Source: CBDCUC01 sp965222485
GTDB taxonomy: Bacteria; Pseudomonadota; Alphaproteobacteria; Rhizobiales; Hyphomicrobiaceae
Reading direction: 5' to 3'
DNA: 64,000 nucleotides
Assembly (NCBI GenBank): GCA_965222485.1
Contig: CBDCUC010000039.1
Span: forward strand, 248,001 to 312,000
In this document: in pieces, positions 1 to 8,954 of the stretch
Numbering within the stretch: position 1 is the stretch's first letter
Layout: each line of letters begins with the position of its first letter
The notes under the pieces: model-generated
What the model was told of the DNA's origin: nothing
The model's input: the letters and a program-made list of their open reading frames with translations, nothing else
Databases searched by the model: none
Translations under genes and position numbers: made by a program

Positions 1-172
1 CATCAAGGCTGCTGTCGTCGATGATGTCGAACAGCGCAAGGCACTATTCGAGCGCTTCGTCCACTCCCAAAAGTTCTCACAAGCCGATCCCTGGTCGGAA
101 CGCGTTAGTGGAGTTGAGGCGCACGAATTCAACCCAATGTCATGCGTTTCTCTGGTCGAGGCAGCTGAATGA
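1..172 (+). CDS. nirB: Nitrite reductase large subunit NirB, C-terminal fragment
   Basis: The reading frame is open from base 2 to a TGA at 170-172; the start lies outside the window. The 56 visible residues contain RFVHSQKFSQADPWSERV, which resembles the extreme C-terminus of NADH-dependent assimilatory nitrite reductase (NirB), the sirohaem/4Fe-4S/FAD subunit that reduces nitrite to ammonia in the cytoplasm. The stop overlaps the nirD start codon (ATGA at 169-172), so the two are translationally coupled. The identification relies on this short tail plus the following nirD and nasA genes; the catalytic part cannot be seen. Confidence 0.85.
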   Translation, partial: IKAAVVDDVEQRKALFERFVHSQKFSQADPWSERVSGVEAHEFNPMSCVSLVEAAE

Positions 173-507
173 CAAATGCAGAGTGGAAAGATGTCGGAGC
201 CGTTGACGATATCCCGGCCGAAGGCGCTCGGACTGTTGAGACGAGTTTTGGGACGATCGGCATCTTCAAGACAGCCTCCGGTGAAATCTTCGCTATTGAA
301 GACAAATGTCCCCACCTCGGCGGTCCGTTATCGCAAGGCATCGTCCACGGCACGCATGTGACATGCCCGCTGCATAACTTGGTCATCGACCTTGTATCCG
401 GCGGAGTCGTCGGACCCGACGACGGCTGCGTTAAGACACTTCCCGTCAAGATTGAGGCCCAACGGGTCCTTCTCGACGTGTCTCCACTGTTGTCAAAGGC
501 GGCCTGA
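169..507 (+). CDS. nirD: Nitrite reductase small subunit NirD (Rieske protein)
   Basis: This 112-residue protein has the length of NirD. A Rieske-type [2Fe-2S] site is visible as C47-x-H49 (CPHLGG) and C66-x2-H69 (CPLHN). NirD is the small partner of NirB in the cytoplasmic NAD(P)H-dependent nitrite reductase. The ATG overlaps the nirB stop, and its own TGA (505-507) overlaps the ATG of nasA at 507, so nirB-nirD-nasA form a tightly packed operon for nitrate to ammonia assimilation. No promoter lies inside this stretch; regulation would come from upstream of the window. Confidence 0.93.
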   Translation: MTNAEWKDVGAVDDIPAEGARTVETSFGTIGIFKTASGEIFAIEDKCPHLGGPLSQGIVHGTHVTCPLHNLVIDLVSGGVVGPDDGCVKTLPVKIEAQRVLLDVSPLLSKAA

Positions 508-3239
508 TGGCAGCCGGCACACGACAGCACACCCCTGGCGACGCAACGACCGCAACCACCTGCCCGTACTGCGGGGTCGGTTGCGGTGTTTTGGCAACCG
601 TCGATGCTCAAGACAATGTTTCGGTCGCGGGCGATCCGGACCATCCAGCCAACTTCGGGCGGCTGTGCTCGAAGGGTTCAGCTCTGCATGAAACGCTCGC
701 ACTCGACGACCGGCTTCTTCATCCGTTCGTCAACGGTGAGCACAGCGATTGGAGCACGGCGCTCGATTTGGTAGCGCGGCACTTCCGCGAGGCGATCGCA
801 CAGCACGGCCCTGATTCCGTCGCCTTCTACGTGTCCGGCCAGCTTCTCACCGAAGACTACTATGTCGCCAACAAGCTGATGAAGGGCTTTATCGGTTCAG
901 CCAACATCGACACCAATTCCAGGCTCTGTATGGCATCCTCCGTTGCGGGCCACAAACGAGCGTTCGGCACTGACACGGTACCGGGATCTTACGAGGACCT
1001 TGAGGACGCCGACCTTGTTGTCTTGGTGGGCTCTAACCTCGCGTGGTGTCATCCCATCCTTTATCAGCGGTTGGCGGCGGCAAAGGAGAAGCGAGAGGGC
1101 ATGAAAGTGGTCGTGATCGACCCGCGCCGAACCGCAACCTGCGATCTTGCCGATTTGCACCTTCCTATTGCGCCGGGAACCGACGTTGCTTTGTTCAATG
1201 GCCTCTTGGCACATCTCGACACAAACGGCCGCAACAATCGCGAATACCTCCAGGCTCATACGACAGGCAAGGATGATGCGCTGAGCGAAGCTGCAGGATT
1301 TGACCTTGCCAAAGTGTCGCAAATAACGGGGCTTCTGGCAGACGACATCGCCGCGTTTTACAAGTTGTTCGCAGCAAACGAACGCACCGTCACCGTCTAT
1401 TCCCAGGGCGTCAATCAATCGACAAGCGGCACGGACAAGGTCAACGCGATAATCAATTGTCACCTGCTGACAGGCCGCATCGGCAAGCCCGGCATGGGAC
1501 CATTCTCCGTAACCGGTCAGCCCAATGCCATGGGCGGGCGCGAAGTGGGCGGTCTCGCCAACCAGCTAGCAAGCCATCTGGAGCTGGAAAACAAGAGCCA
1601 CCGTCAAGCGCTGAAAGCATTCTGGAACGCTCCGGGAATGGCCGACAAGCCAGGCCTGAAAGCTGTTGACCTGTTCGAAGCCGTCGCCCAGCGCCGCATC
1701 AGGGCATTGTGGATAATGGCCACCAACCCGGTCGACAGTCTGCCCGACGCCAATGCCGTTCGCACTGCCATCAAGGCTTGCCCGTTCGTCACCGTCTCAG
1801 ATGTCACGCGCCACACAGACACCACTGACCTTGCCCACGTCCTTCTTCCCGCCACCGCCTGGGGCGAAAAGGATGGAACGGTGACGAATTCGGAACGGCG
1901 CATATCCCGTCAGCGCTCGTTCCTGGCGAGCCCTGGTCAGACCCGGCCTGATTGGTGGATTATTTGCGAAGTCGCCAAGCGCATGGGATTTGCCGAGGCA
2001 TTCGACTATAGCGGTCCAGACAAAATATTCGACGAGTACGCGCGCTCCACGACGCTTGAAAAGGGGAAATGCCGAGACCTGGATCTCAGTGGACTTGCTG
2101 GTCGTGGCAAGGCTTCTTACGATACACTCAAACCAACCATGTGGCCGTGCTCCAACGCAGAATCCTCCACGCCGACAAAACGCTTCTTCGCGAACGGCGG
2201 TTTCTATACACCTGACCGCAAGGCACGGTTTATTGCGACACCATATAGGGCGCCGCAAACAGCCCCGTCTCATGAGTTTCCGCTGATCCTCAACACCGGG
2301 CGCATTCGCGATCAGTGGCATACGATGACGCGCACGGCAAAGTCACCCCGCCTCATGGCGCACATCGGCGAACCGTTCGTCGAGGTGCACCCGTACGAGG
2401 CGGCCAGACGGGGCGTCAAACCAGCAACGCTCGTCAAAGTCCGCTCAAAGCACGGCGAGATCATTGCACGCGCAGTTATTAGCGAACGCCAGCAGCGTGG
2501 CGCTGTCTTTGCCCCCATGCACTGGACCGACAAATTCGCAGCAAACGCCCGCATAGATGCAGTCGTGTCACCTGAAACCGACCCTGTTTCGGGTCAACCG
2601 GAAAGTAAGTTCACGCCTGTTGCGGTCACACCATGGGAGGCGCGTTGGTACGGCTTCGCGGTCCTAGCCGAACAGCCAGAAGCGATCGCGGCGAAATACT
2701 GGGCATTGGCCAGAGCGAATGAGGGATGGTGCGTTGAACTCGCCCATGATCAAGATGAAGCCGACTGGCATCATCTTGCCGAGCGTCTCTTCGGCATAAC
2801 CGGCATAGAGGGTGGGACGAACGCCAATAACAATCAACCCATCCTCGCCTACACTGACCGAACGCACGGCCAGCACCGCTTCGTCACGTTCCATGACGAA
2901 CGCCTGGCCGGCGCCTTGTACATAGCGCGTGAACCTGTCGGAGTCGCTCGCAACTGGGCCGCATGCCTCTTGGAGGAAAAATTCGAGACGCCTGAAGCAC
3001 GCTTGAAGCTGCTTGCCGCGCAACCCGGGAAGGATCAGCCCGACAGGGGCGCGATCATTTGCAGTTGCTATTCCGTCGGCGCCAATCAAATCGCCGATGC
3101 CATAGCGAGACAGTCTTGTAAGAGCCTGGACGATGTTGGCTTACATCTAGGCGCGGGTACAAATTGTGGTTCTTGCAGACCGGAAATTAAGAGCATTCTC
3201 GAGAGCGCAAGGACTGGTGAAGCTACCCCCAAGTTCTAG
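507..3239 (+). CDS. nasA: Assimilatory nitrate reductase catalytic subunit NasA
   Basis: The 910-residue protein is a molybdopterin oxidoreductase that reduces nitrate to nitrite in the cytoplasm. The N-terminal 4Fe-4S site is C19-x2-C22-x3-C26-x27-C54. A Cys in the motif NSRLCMASS near residue 142 is the expected molybdenum ligand of the NasA/NapA class. The bis-MGD binding region and the C-terminal molydopterin dinucleotide domain (about residues 590-705) follow. The last 60 residues form a BFD-type [2Fe-2S] domain (ICSC...NCGSC), typical of NasA forms that take electrons from a flavoprotein or ferredoxin. It is translationally coupled to nirD. About 220 bases without a gene separate it from the next, oppositely oriented gene. 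Confidence 0.95.
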   Translation: MAAGTRQHTPGDATTATTCPYCGVGCGVLATVDAQDNVSVAGDPDHPANFGRLCSKGSALHETLALDDRLLHPFVNGEHSDWSTALDLVARHFREAIAQHGPDSVAFYVSGQLLTEDYYVANKLMKGFIGSANIDTNSRLCMASSVAGHKRAFGTDTVPGSYEDLEDADLVVLVGSNLAWCHPILYQRLAAAKEKREGMKVVVIDPRRTATCDLADLHLPIAPGTDVALFNGLLAHLDTNGRNNREYLQAHTTGKDDALSEAAGFDLAKVSQITGLLADDIAAFYKLFAANERTVTVYSQGVNQSTSGTDKVNAIINCHLLTGRIGKPGMGPFSVTGQPNAMGGREVGGLANQLASHLELENKSHRQALKAFWNAPGMADKPGLKAVDLFEAVAQRRIRALWIMATNPVDSLPDANAVRTAIKACPFVTVSDVTRHTDTTDLAHVLLPATAWGEKDGTVTNSERRISRQRSFLASPGQTRPDWWIICEVAKRMGFAEAFDYSGPDKIFDEYARSTTLEKGKCRDLDLSGLAGRGKASYDTLKPTMWPCSNAESSTPTKRFFANGGFYTPDRKARFIATPYRAPQTAPSHEFPLILNTGRIRDQWHTMTRTAKSPRLMAHIGEPFVEVHPYEAARRGVKPATLVKVRSKHGEIIARAVISERQQRGAVFAPMHWTDKFAANARIDAVVSPETDPVSGQPESKFTPVAVTPWEARWYGFAVLAEQPEAIAAKYWALARANEGWCVELAHDQDEADWHHLAERLFGITGIEGGTNANNNQPILAYTDRTHGQHRFVTFHDERLAGALYIAREPVGVARNWAACLLEEKFETPEARLKLLAAQPGKDQPDRGAIICSCYSVGANQIADAIARQSCKSLDDVGLHLGAGTNCGSCRPEIKSILESARTGEATPKF

Positions 3240-3461
3240 GTTGCCCTGTGCGAGGTCTGCAATCTGATTTCTATAAGACATTCTTGGCCAAGCGCTACTT
3301 TGCCGCTTGGGGTCATGAGCACGCATCATGACGCATATGAAGTCTGTTCTGGTCTCGCCCTATTAGCGGAAGTCATTGCCGGCCGAGCCGACGACAGCGC
3401 TGTGCCACTCATTGCAACTCAGCATAACGCCGGATGAACATCGGGCTTTGTGCGACCCCGC

Positions 3462-3926
3462 CTATTTATCCCGCTCCCATACCAGCCTCCCGACCACCGT
3501 CTTGCCTGGGAAATTTGTGCTCGGTTGCGGTACCGACTCGATAAACAACTTACCGCCTTCAATCCGCCAGTGCCGCCTCTGCTCGGTGCCGTTCCACGAT
3601 TCATTCCACGACATCTCAACGACAGTGACGAAGTCATTCCCCTCAACTCGATACTTGCCGCTGTAGGCGATCATAGACTTGTAAAGTTTCGCCCGATCAG
3701 ATTCGCTTGTCCCCGCTTTGCGGGAGTCTGCCGTAATGATCGCGGCCATGCGCCCCTCGCGTGTGAGGATCAGAACGCCTTTCGGTCGCGCGCCATACAT
3801 GTCCTGCGCCGGGCCGTTGTCCAAGATGACTTGAAACGCGACAAGCTTCCAGTTGCCGACCAGTGGCGAGTCCTTGGCGAATACAGGAGTGGAGACGAGT
3901 AGCAGATGCAGTGCGAGAAGGCGCAT
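3462..3926 (-). CDS. Exported lipocalin-like protein
   Basis: This 154-residue protein begins with a short cleavable-looking signal peptide (hydrophobic residues 2-17 ending VFA). The mature part starts with LVGNWKLVAF and continues with alternating beta-strand patterns (GVLILTREGRMAAII; GNDFVTVVEMSW), which fits the bacterial lipocalin-like domain family (PF13924-type). Such proteins are beta-barrels of unknown ligand, expected in the periplasm. A strong ribosome binding site (GGGAGGAATTC) lies directly before the ATG. It stands alone on the minus strand between nasA and a small membrane protein, with no operon partner. The function is unknown and the family call comes from pattern recognition only. 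Confidence 0.7.
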   Translation of the reverse strand: MRLLALHLLLVSTPVFAKDSPLVGNWKLVAFQVILDNGPAQDMYGARPKGVLILTREGRMAAIITADSRKAGTSESDRAKLYKSMIAYSGKYRVEGNDFVTVVEMSWNESWNGTEQRRHWRIEGGKLFIESVPQPSTNFPGKTVVGRLVWERDK

Positions 3927-4163
3927 GAATTCCTCCCGATGTTACCCGATCAAATGAGTGAGCTAACCTTGACATGGTGCTTGCCAGAATTCTGCAGAGC
4001 GGATTGTGATACCATCTTCGCTTCCTGCTGGATACGATGACCGCAAAGTCCTCTGCTCGCGCTTCGACTAAACATGACCAACGGTCGTTAATCGAGCGAT
4101 TGCTGTGACAATAAAATTTCTGCGCAACATGCGCACGCTGCCCGAACCCTATGAGGAAGCATC

Positions 4164-4562
4164 ATGTTGGAGAACCTTACCACCGCCCAATTTCTTGCAG
4201 GGCTGATAGGCCTTTACTTTCTTGCTGCCGGCGCCGGTCTACTTTCTGAACGCAATAGCTTCTCAGGCTTGCTCAAGGAACTGAATACGCAGCCTATGCT
4301 CGGATATTTTGGAGGCATTATCGCCTTCGCGATCGGCGGCGCTATCGTAGGCATTCACAACGATTGGAGCAGTTTGCTATCCGGTTTTGTTTCGCTGGTC
4401 GGATGGATAAGTCTTACAGAAGGCGTGCTCATGCTTGCGTGCAGGAAATGGTACCTTGGCTTGTTCACGCGCATAGCCTTATCGCCCGGTTTGGTCACGG
4501 TGTTCGGCCTGGGGACTCTCATCATCGGTGTCGCATTGATTGCAACGGTCTTTTTTGGATAG
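4164..4562 (+). CDS. Small four-helix membrane protein, uncharacterised
   Basis: The 132-residue protein is almost entirely hydrophobic, with about four transmembrane helices (roughly residues 8-26, 45-65, 70-92 and 105-130). A good ribosome binding site (GAGGAAG) lies nine bases before the ATG. I do not recognise the family and see no catalytic or ligand-binding motif. It sits alone between the lipocalin-like gene and the convergent sbtB. Co-function with sbtA-sbtB is possible but nothing in the sequence shows it. Confidence 0.7.
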   Translation: MLENLTTAQFLAGLIGLYFLAAGAGLLSERNSFSGLLKELNTQPMLGYFGGIIAFAIGGAIVGIHNDWSSLLSGFVSLVGWISLTEGVLMLACRKWYLGLFTRIALSPGLVTVFGLGTLIIGVALIATVFFG

Positions 4563-4715
4563 CGACCAGTCTCTTGGCCGATCCATGCCGGACAACCATT
4601 TTCGCAGTTTATGTTCCTGAGTCGCTTGCAGCGCTGGCGCGCAGGGCGGTGTCGTGATGCCTCACGTGGAGCAGCGTTTTTATTTGAAAGCCCCAGGCTT
4701 TTCCTAACAACAGTA

Positions 4716-5033
4716 TCACTGAAACTGTTCAGGGCGGATCACTTGGGTGTCTGAAACCGTGACGATTCCAATTTGACGGGAGACAAGTTTGAACAGCGGC
4801 TCAAGGATTTCATCAAGCCGGCTTTCGTCGACGATACAGAAAACCTGCACAACGGAGCCAACACGGCCCACCAGGCCATCTTGATGCCAGCTGCCATCCG
4901 TTCCGCGCCCGGCAAGCGCCTGCATCACTGTGTAGCCGACCACGTTCTGGTCCTCCAGTATGGACAGCACACGATTGAGCAAGGGCGCTTCGACCATGAT
5001 ATCAATTCGTTTTTTTGGATGTGTTTTCATCAT
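4716..5033 (-). CDS. sbtB: PII-like carbon sensor, SbtB type
   Basis: The 105-residue protein has the PII-like ferredoxin-fold pattern: a strand (RIDIMVEAPLLNRVLSIL), a short T-loop region (ALAGRGTDGSWHQDG) and a final strand (RQIGIVTVSDTQVI). It follows sbtA with only five bases between them, and its ribosome binding site (TGAGG) contains the sbtA stop codon, so translation is coupled. Proteins of the SbtB family bind adenine nucleotides, including cAMP in cyanobacteria, and control the bicarbonate transporter SbtA; that role is inferred here from the pairing. The C-terminal Cys-Gly-Pro R-loop of some cyanobacterial SbtB proteins is absent. Confidence 0.85.
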   Translation of the reverse strand: MMKTHPKKRIDIMVEAPLLNRVLSILEDQNVVGYTVMQALAGRGTDGSWHQDGLVGRVGSVVQVFCIVDESRLDEILEPLFKLVSRQIGIVTVSDTQVIRPEQFQ

Positions 5034-5038
5034 CGACC

Positions 5039-6004
5039 TCAGACTAGCGATCCAGTGAGATAGAGGTAGAGCGGAATACCGAGCGTCAAATTAAACGGAA
5101 AGGTCACCCCAAGAGATAGCGGAATGTAAAGTGACGGCCGGGCCTCCGGCAGCGCAAGGCGCATGGCTGCGGGAACCGCGATATAGGATGCACTTGCAGC
5201 GAGCGTCATCATGAGAAGGGTGCCGCCCTGTGATAGCCCCACCAGCATGGCTGCAACAAGCCCCAGACCCGCGCCGATAACGGGCATGTAGATACCGAAC
5301 GCGACAACGGGCCAGCGAAGGTTGCCGCGGCTCTCAAGCAAACCGCGTCCGGCAAGCAGTCCCATGTCAAGAAGAAAGAGGCACAGGACGCCCTTAAAGG
5401 GGTCGATAATGAATGCTGAAATTGATTTGAGACCTTCCTCACCGGTTATCCAGCCGATGACAAACGCGCCGACCAGCAGCACAATTGAGCCGTTAAAAGT
5501 CACCTCCCGCAGTGTCTCGCGGCTCATACTCTTACCGTTTTGATTGGCAAGAAGCAGCGCGGTAAAGATGGCCGGCATTTCCATCACAGCTGCGACAGCA
5601 ACCATAAAGCCTTCATGTGCGATGCCAGCCGTGTTCAGAACCTGGATAGCGGCCAAAAATGTGACGATTGAAATTGAACCGTAGTGTGCGGCAACAGCGG
5701 CTGCATCAACCCGATTGAGATCTGTCGAAATGCGAAGGGCTTGGAATGCGATAAGCGGTATTAATGCGCTCAACGCGATCCCCGCCAGAAGGGCCAGAAC
5801 CAATTGACTGGTAAGGCCATGTGCAGCAGCGCCAGCACCACCCTTGAAACCGATCGCCAGCATCAGATACAGCGACAGTCCTTTTGCAATGGCTTCGGGA
5901 ATACGCAGGTCACTTCGAGCCAACGCAGCGAGCACGCCCAACACAAAGAACAGGATCATCGGCGACGTCAGGTTCGTGATGGCGAGATCCAAAATTGAAT
6001 TCAT
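5039..6004 (-). CDS. sbtA: SbtA-family sodium-dependent bicarbonate transporter
   Basis: The 321-residue membrane protein has about ten hydrophobic helices and the conserved family start FFVLGVLAALARSDLRIP followed by SLYLMLAIGFKGG. This is the DUF897/SbtA family, whose characterised members import bicarbonate with sodium across the inner membrane. It is the first gene of a two-gene unit with sbtB. In a non-cyanobacterial host it may supply bicarbonate to carboxylases or to carbon fixation; no Rubisco or carboxylase gene lies in the window, so the purpose is open. The 460 bases upstream hold two inverted repeats that may be regulator sites. Confidence 0.9.
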   Translation of the reverse strand: MNSILDLAITNLTSPMILFFVLGVLAALARSDLRIPEAIAKGLSLYLMLAIGFKGGAGAAAHGLTSQLVLALLAGIALSALIPLIAFQALRISTDLNRVDAAAVAAHYGSISIVTFLAAIQVLNTAGIAHEGFMVAVAAVMEMPAIFTALLLANQNGKSMSRETLREVTFNGSIVLLVGAFVIGWITGEEGLKSISAFIIDPFKGVLCLFLLDMGLLAGRGLLESRGNLRWPVVAFGIYMPVIGAGLGLVAAMLVGLSQGGTLLMMTLAASASYIAVPAAMRLALPEARPSLYIPLSLGVTFPFNLTLGIPLYLYLTGSLV

Positions 6005-6467
6005 TGCAATTTTCTCGTCTGTCTTGTTGGCGCATGAAGGACTGGAACGCCCTTAAAACGCAGTGAAGAATTGCGCAAAGTCGGTTGCTTCAAAGAAGCG
6101 AGCAACGTCGCGTGCATGAATGCAAAGACCCGTATGACATGCACGAATGTGAGTGTGATGGCGATATTTTTTAATCGCGCTTTTTGTCACGCGTCGACAG
6201 ACACCACTTCATTGATCGGAAAATTCGATCAAATCTGATGCGCATTCCGATCAGACGGCTGGGTTGCAGAAAAGAAAAGAGTGAGACAGAATCTTAGTTT
6301 GGAATTGCAACACTCACGCGCCTGCTGCTGATATCACGGACGCACAGCCAGCGTGTGTCAAACGCAACGCGTGTGGAAGTCTGATGCCGCGCATAGCTCT
6401 CTGAACCACTGCACCAGCGATAAAAATACGACGCACCATTCAGGCGCGCTGCTAACGCCATCGGGAC
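6005..6467. promoter_or_regulatory. sbtA upstream region with two inverted repeats
   Basis: This 463-base stretch has no convincing gene. It contains the inverted repeat TGATCGGAA (6213-6221) / TTCCGATCA (6245-6253), exact over nine bases with a 23-base spacer, centred about 230 bases before the sbtA start. A second one, CGTGCATG (6111-6118) / CATGCACG (6138-6145), lies closer to the gene. The AT-rich track at 6165-6185, read on the minus strand, could be a promoter. Such spaced dyads are typical of dimeric regulator sites, for example LysR-type, but the regulator is not in the window. There is no T-run to make either repeat a terminator. Confidence 0.4.
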
Positions 6468-6725
6468 TTAGGTGCTGCTTTCGTGACCATTGCCGAGCAG
6501 CAAAATCACATCGATGATGCTCACACCATCATAGTCCGCACTGTGTTGCCGTATCAGATCTAATTGCTTGTCGGTAAGACTAACCACATCAACACCCACA
6601 CGACTGAGAGCAAACGTCAGATCATCCATGGATTTGCGGATCGAGCCGGCCACGTGATCAACAGTGTCAATCGAACCTGCGGTGTAGCCAAGTGTCGTGT
6701 CGATGTTGCGAGGGATGTCTAGCAT
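6468..6725 (-). CDS. Small conserved-looking hypothetical protein
   Basis: The 85-residue protein is preceded by a strong ribosome binding site (GAGGAGC, eight bases before the ATG), which is the main reason to accept it. It is soluble, mildly acidic and likely helical, without Cys motifs or a signal peptide. Hydrophobic positions recur in LTFALSRVGVDVVSLTDKQL and in IIDVILLLGNG. I do not recognise the family. It is isolated on the minus strand upstream of the sbtA region. Confidence 0.6.
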   Translation of the reverse strand: MLDIPRNIDTTLGYTAGSIDTVDHVAGSIRKSMDDLTFALSRVGVDVVSLTDKQLDLIRQHSADYDGVSIIDVILLLGNGHESST

Positions 6726-7005
6726 TCTCGTTGCTCCTCACGCCGGAAAATCGCTTCTCGTCTGTTCACCTGTTTGATATGGCCCGGCCTGATTGAGTTG
6801 CAATGTGGTGCTTGGCAAACGTCTGATAGATTTTTTCAATCGAGAACGCGCAAATTTGCCCTTGGGATCAGTCCTGGGGGACAGTTCGCCGGCGTAAAGA
6901 TACCTCTTGAAGGGATGGTGAGGCATTCACCGAAGACCAGAGCCCAAAAAATGGTGTCTACACCCGGCTGAACGACAATCCCGATTGATCATGTCTGAAA
7001 AGGTG

Positions 7006-7464
7006 TCAGCCCTTCGTCAGTCGCTTCGGTGCGTAGCGCTGAACGCTTTTAAGGAGCCGCGCGCCGTAAAGCGTAATTGTCGGGCGCCAATATCCGGAAC
7101 CGCGCGCGATCGTGAAACGCACACTTGGAAATAGCCAAAGCTTCTTCTGCTCAAGCCGTTCAATGGCACGCCACGGCAGCAGGAGCGGTTTATGGGCGTA
7201 GCGAAAGATAATGATCGGTCGCAGGTGTATGCCCTTTTCCGACACTCCGAGCTGAAGAATCCCATTGTAACTTGAGAAAAAACCGAAACGGGCGCTCGAC
7301 CAATTGAAGACCTCGCCCGACGGCGGGCGATCGATCGCAAATCTCCGGGCAAGACGAGCCCATCCGCTGGCACGCGATAACAGCGCCAGGATCCCCATCC
7401 AGAGACAGGAAAAGAAGATCAGCCATAAAACAAAGAATAGGATGCCCAGGAGTGCTTCTGACAT
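7006..7464 (-). CDS. Membrane-anchored hypothetical protein
   Basis: The 152-residue protein has one long N-terminal hydrophobic segment (about residues 5-30, rich in Phe, Trp and Leu) followed by a basic soluble part. The remainder has beta-rich stretches such as GILQLGVSEKGIHLRPI and LLLPWRAIERLEQKK, which resemble the PH-like domains of small bacterial membrane proteins; that comparison is tentative. No strong ribosome binding site is seen. Function unknown. Confidence 0.55.
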   Translation of the reverse strand: MSEALLGILFFVLWLIFFSCLWMGILALLSRASGWARLARRFAIDRPPSGEVFNWSSARFGFFSSYNGILQLGVSEKGIHLRPIIIFRYAHKPLLLPWRAIERLEQKKLWLFPSVRFTIARGSGYWRPTITLYGARLLKSVQRYAPKRLTKG

Positions 7465-7621
7465 TAACTCTGTCCAGTCCGCTACGTTTGCAGGTGATGT
7501 GCATCTCTAATGGGCGGAGCAGCGAAGTCCGTCTGTCTCGCCGGAGACAGCCTCACGCAAGCGACGTCGTTATCAGTTCCAATAAAATCGGATCGCAATT
7601 GACGAGTGAACAAGACCCATT

Positions 7622-8356
7622 ATGTCGGCCACACCAGAAACATTCGAACCTGTTGGACGGCAGGAGGCGGAGACACACTGTCTCGGCGATGCCAATTTAA
7701 AAATGCTCCAAACACTGGATTGTATTGTCTGCGACCAGAACTATGGGCGTTCCCAACCCAACAAACCCCTTCAGGACGTCGAGGATTGGTATTCGGACCA
7801 GCAGTACTGGAACGGCACTTACAACACGCGGTGGAACGTCGCCGTAACGCTCTACTACATGGCTACGGATGCTAAAGCCTACGACCTTGGTGACTTGCTT
7901 GCCAACTCTTTGGACTATCGTGACGACTGGTCGGTTTGGCCGCAATACAAGCGCGACGCGCTGGGTCAGGCACTGTTCCAGTTTTGGCAATGGATGTTAG
8001 ATCGCCCCCCTGAATTACGGTCCAACGATCCCACGGATATCTACTGGTCGAGATCGTTCGCCGGTCGCTTTTTTGAATTGGCCAAAAAGATCGGCCTGCT
8101 GCACAACGGCTACTTTGCCGAACTGTTTCAATCCGCGCCAACGTCCAATCGTTTCTTCTACGACTGCCTGTTTGTTCAAGAGTACTGGCAGAATATTTGC
8201 GACCTGGACCACCCGTGGGCGGAAAATTTGCCTTTGCGAAGTCAAATCGTCGAGCACTTGCGCACTGGTTTCTTTAACTTTCCCGAACACGAACAAGTCT
8301 CAAGCAACGCGGAACAATACCTTGCATGGAACAAATCCTACAACGAGCTTCTGTGA
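7622..8356 (+). CDS. Aromatic-rich hypothetical protein, 244 residues
   Basis: This soluble protein has no signal peptide or membrane segment and is unusually rich in Trp, Tyr and Phe (for example WYSDQQYWNGTYNTRWNV). A Cys pair occurs near the N-terminus (DCIVCDQNYG, C-x2-C), suggesting a possible metal site, with a further Cys near residue 13 of the mature part. The remainder looks helical. The ribosome binding site is weak, so the start is uncertain; an upstream in-frame start is not better. It stands between a minus-strand membrane protein and a small exported protein. I do not recognise the family. Confidence 0.55.
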   Translation: MSATPETFEPVGRQEAETHCLGDANLKMLQTLDCIVCDQNYGRSQPNKPLQDVEDWYSDQQYWNGTYNTRWNVAVTLYYMATDAKAYDLGDLLANSLDYRDDWSVWPQYKRDALGQALFQFWQWMLDRPPELRSNDPTDIYWSRSFAGRFFELAKKIGLLHNGYFAELFQSAPTSNRFFYDCLFVQEYWQNICDLDHPWAENLPLRSQIVEHLRTGFFNFPEHEQVSSNAEQYLAWNKSYNELL

Positions 8357-8492
8357 TCGCGTCCACGTATCAGCACATCACTCGTAAGGACACGCAATAC
8401 GATTCCAATGTCTCCATGGAGACAGCACAACGCAGTAAGATTTCCTAAATGCCGCACGCACAATGAATTGAGGCTCACACTTGGAGGACCAA

Positions 8493-8954
8493 ATGCGTTC
8501 TACGACAAATCCTTCCCATTCATCCATTTCGTGCAGCGGAGCATTAAGGGCCGTGATTGCACTTGCCGCCGGCGTTCTACTATCCGTCACAGCCGCGCAA
8601 GCCGACGAGTGTTTCAAAGAAGCGAAAAGGGGCATGGAAGGCAGTCCTGCCCTCGTCGTCTCTTGCACCGCTGACACCGACTGCGAGTTCATGCCTGCAA
8701 CGGCGCAGAACGCATCGGCAATTGCGGTCGTCGATGCCACGGCTGCAAAAATACAAAATTGCTGGCTTGAGAGCGGATTGAGCAAGATGACGGCTCTCGA
8801 AACACCGGCGGAAATGAAGGTGCATGTACTTCGGTATACGCCCGAAGTCGATGCCAATACAGACGGCACCGCTGTTTGCACAATCGCCGAATTCAAACCG
8901 GTCGGTATCGAAGCCCCCACAACGACGTTCCGCGCGCAGTGCAAGAACAAGTAA
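8493..8954 (+). CDS. Small exported cysteine-containing protein
   Basis: From the ATG at 8493 the protein has 153 residues. The TTG at 8481 in the same frame overlaps the ribosome binding site (GGAGGA, 8483-8488) and is therefore rejected as the start. A signal peptide runs to AAQADE (hydrophobic segment RAVIALAAGVLLSVTAA). The mature domain has six Cys residues (DECF, VSCT, DCEF, NCWL, VCTI, QCKN), an even number that suggests disulfides in the periplasm. I do not recognise the fold. A clear intrinsic terminator follows at 9008-9036. Confidence 0.7.
   Translation: MRSTTNPSHSSISCSGALRAVIALAAGVLLSVTAAQADECFKEAKRGMEGSPALVVSCTADTDCEFMPATAQNASAIAVVDATAAKIQNCWLESGLSKMTALETPAEMKVHVLRYTPEVDANTDGTAVCTIAEFKPVGIEAPTTTFRAQCKNK

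Noticed and set aside
1797..2321. Long minus-strand open frame inside nasA
   Set aside because: It is antisense to a clearly conserved enzyme and shows no family pattern or ribosome binding site; high GC content produces such frames.
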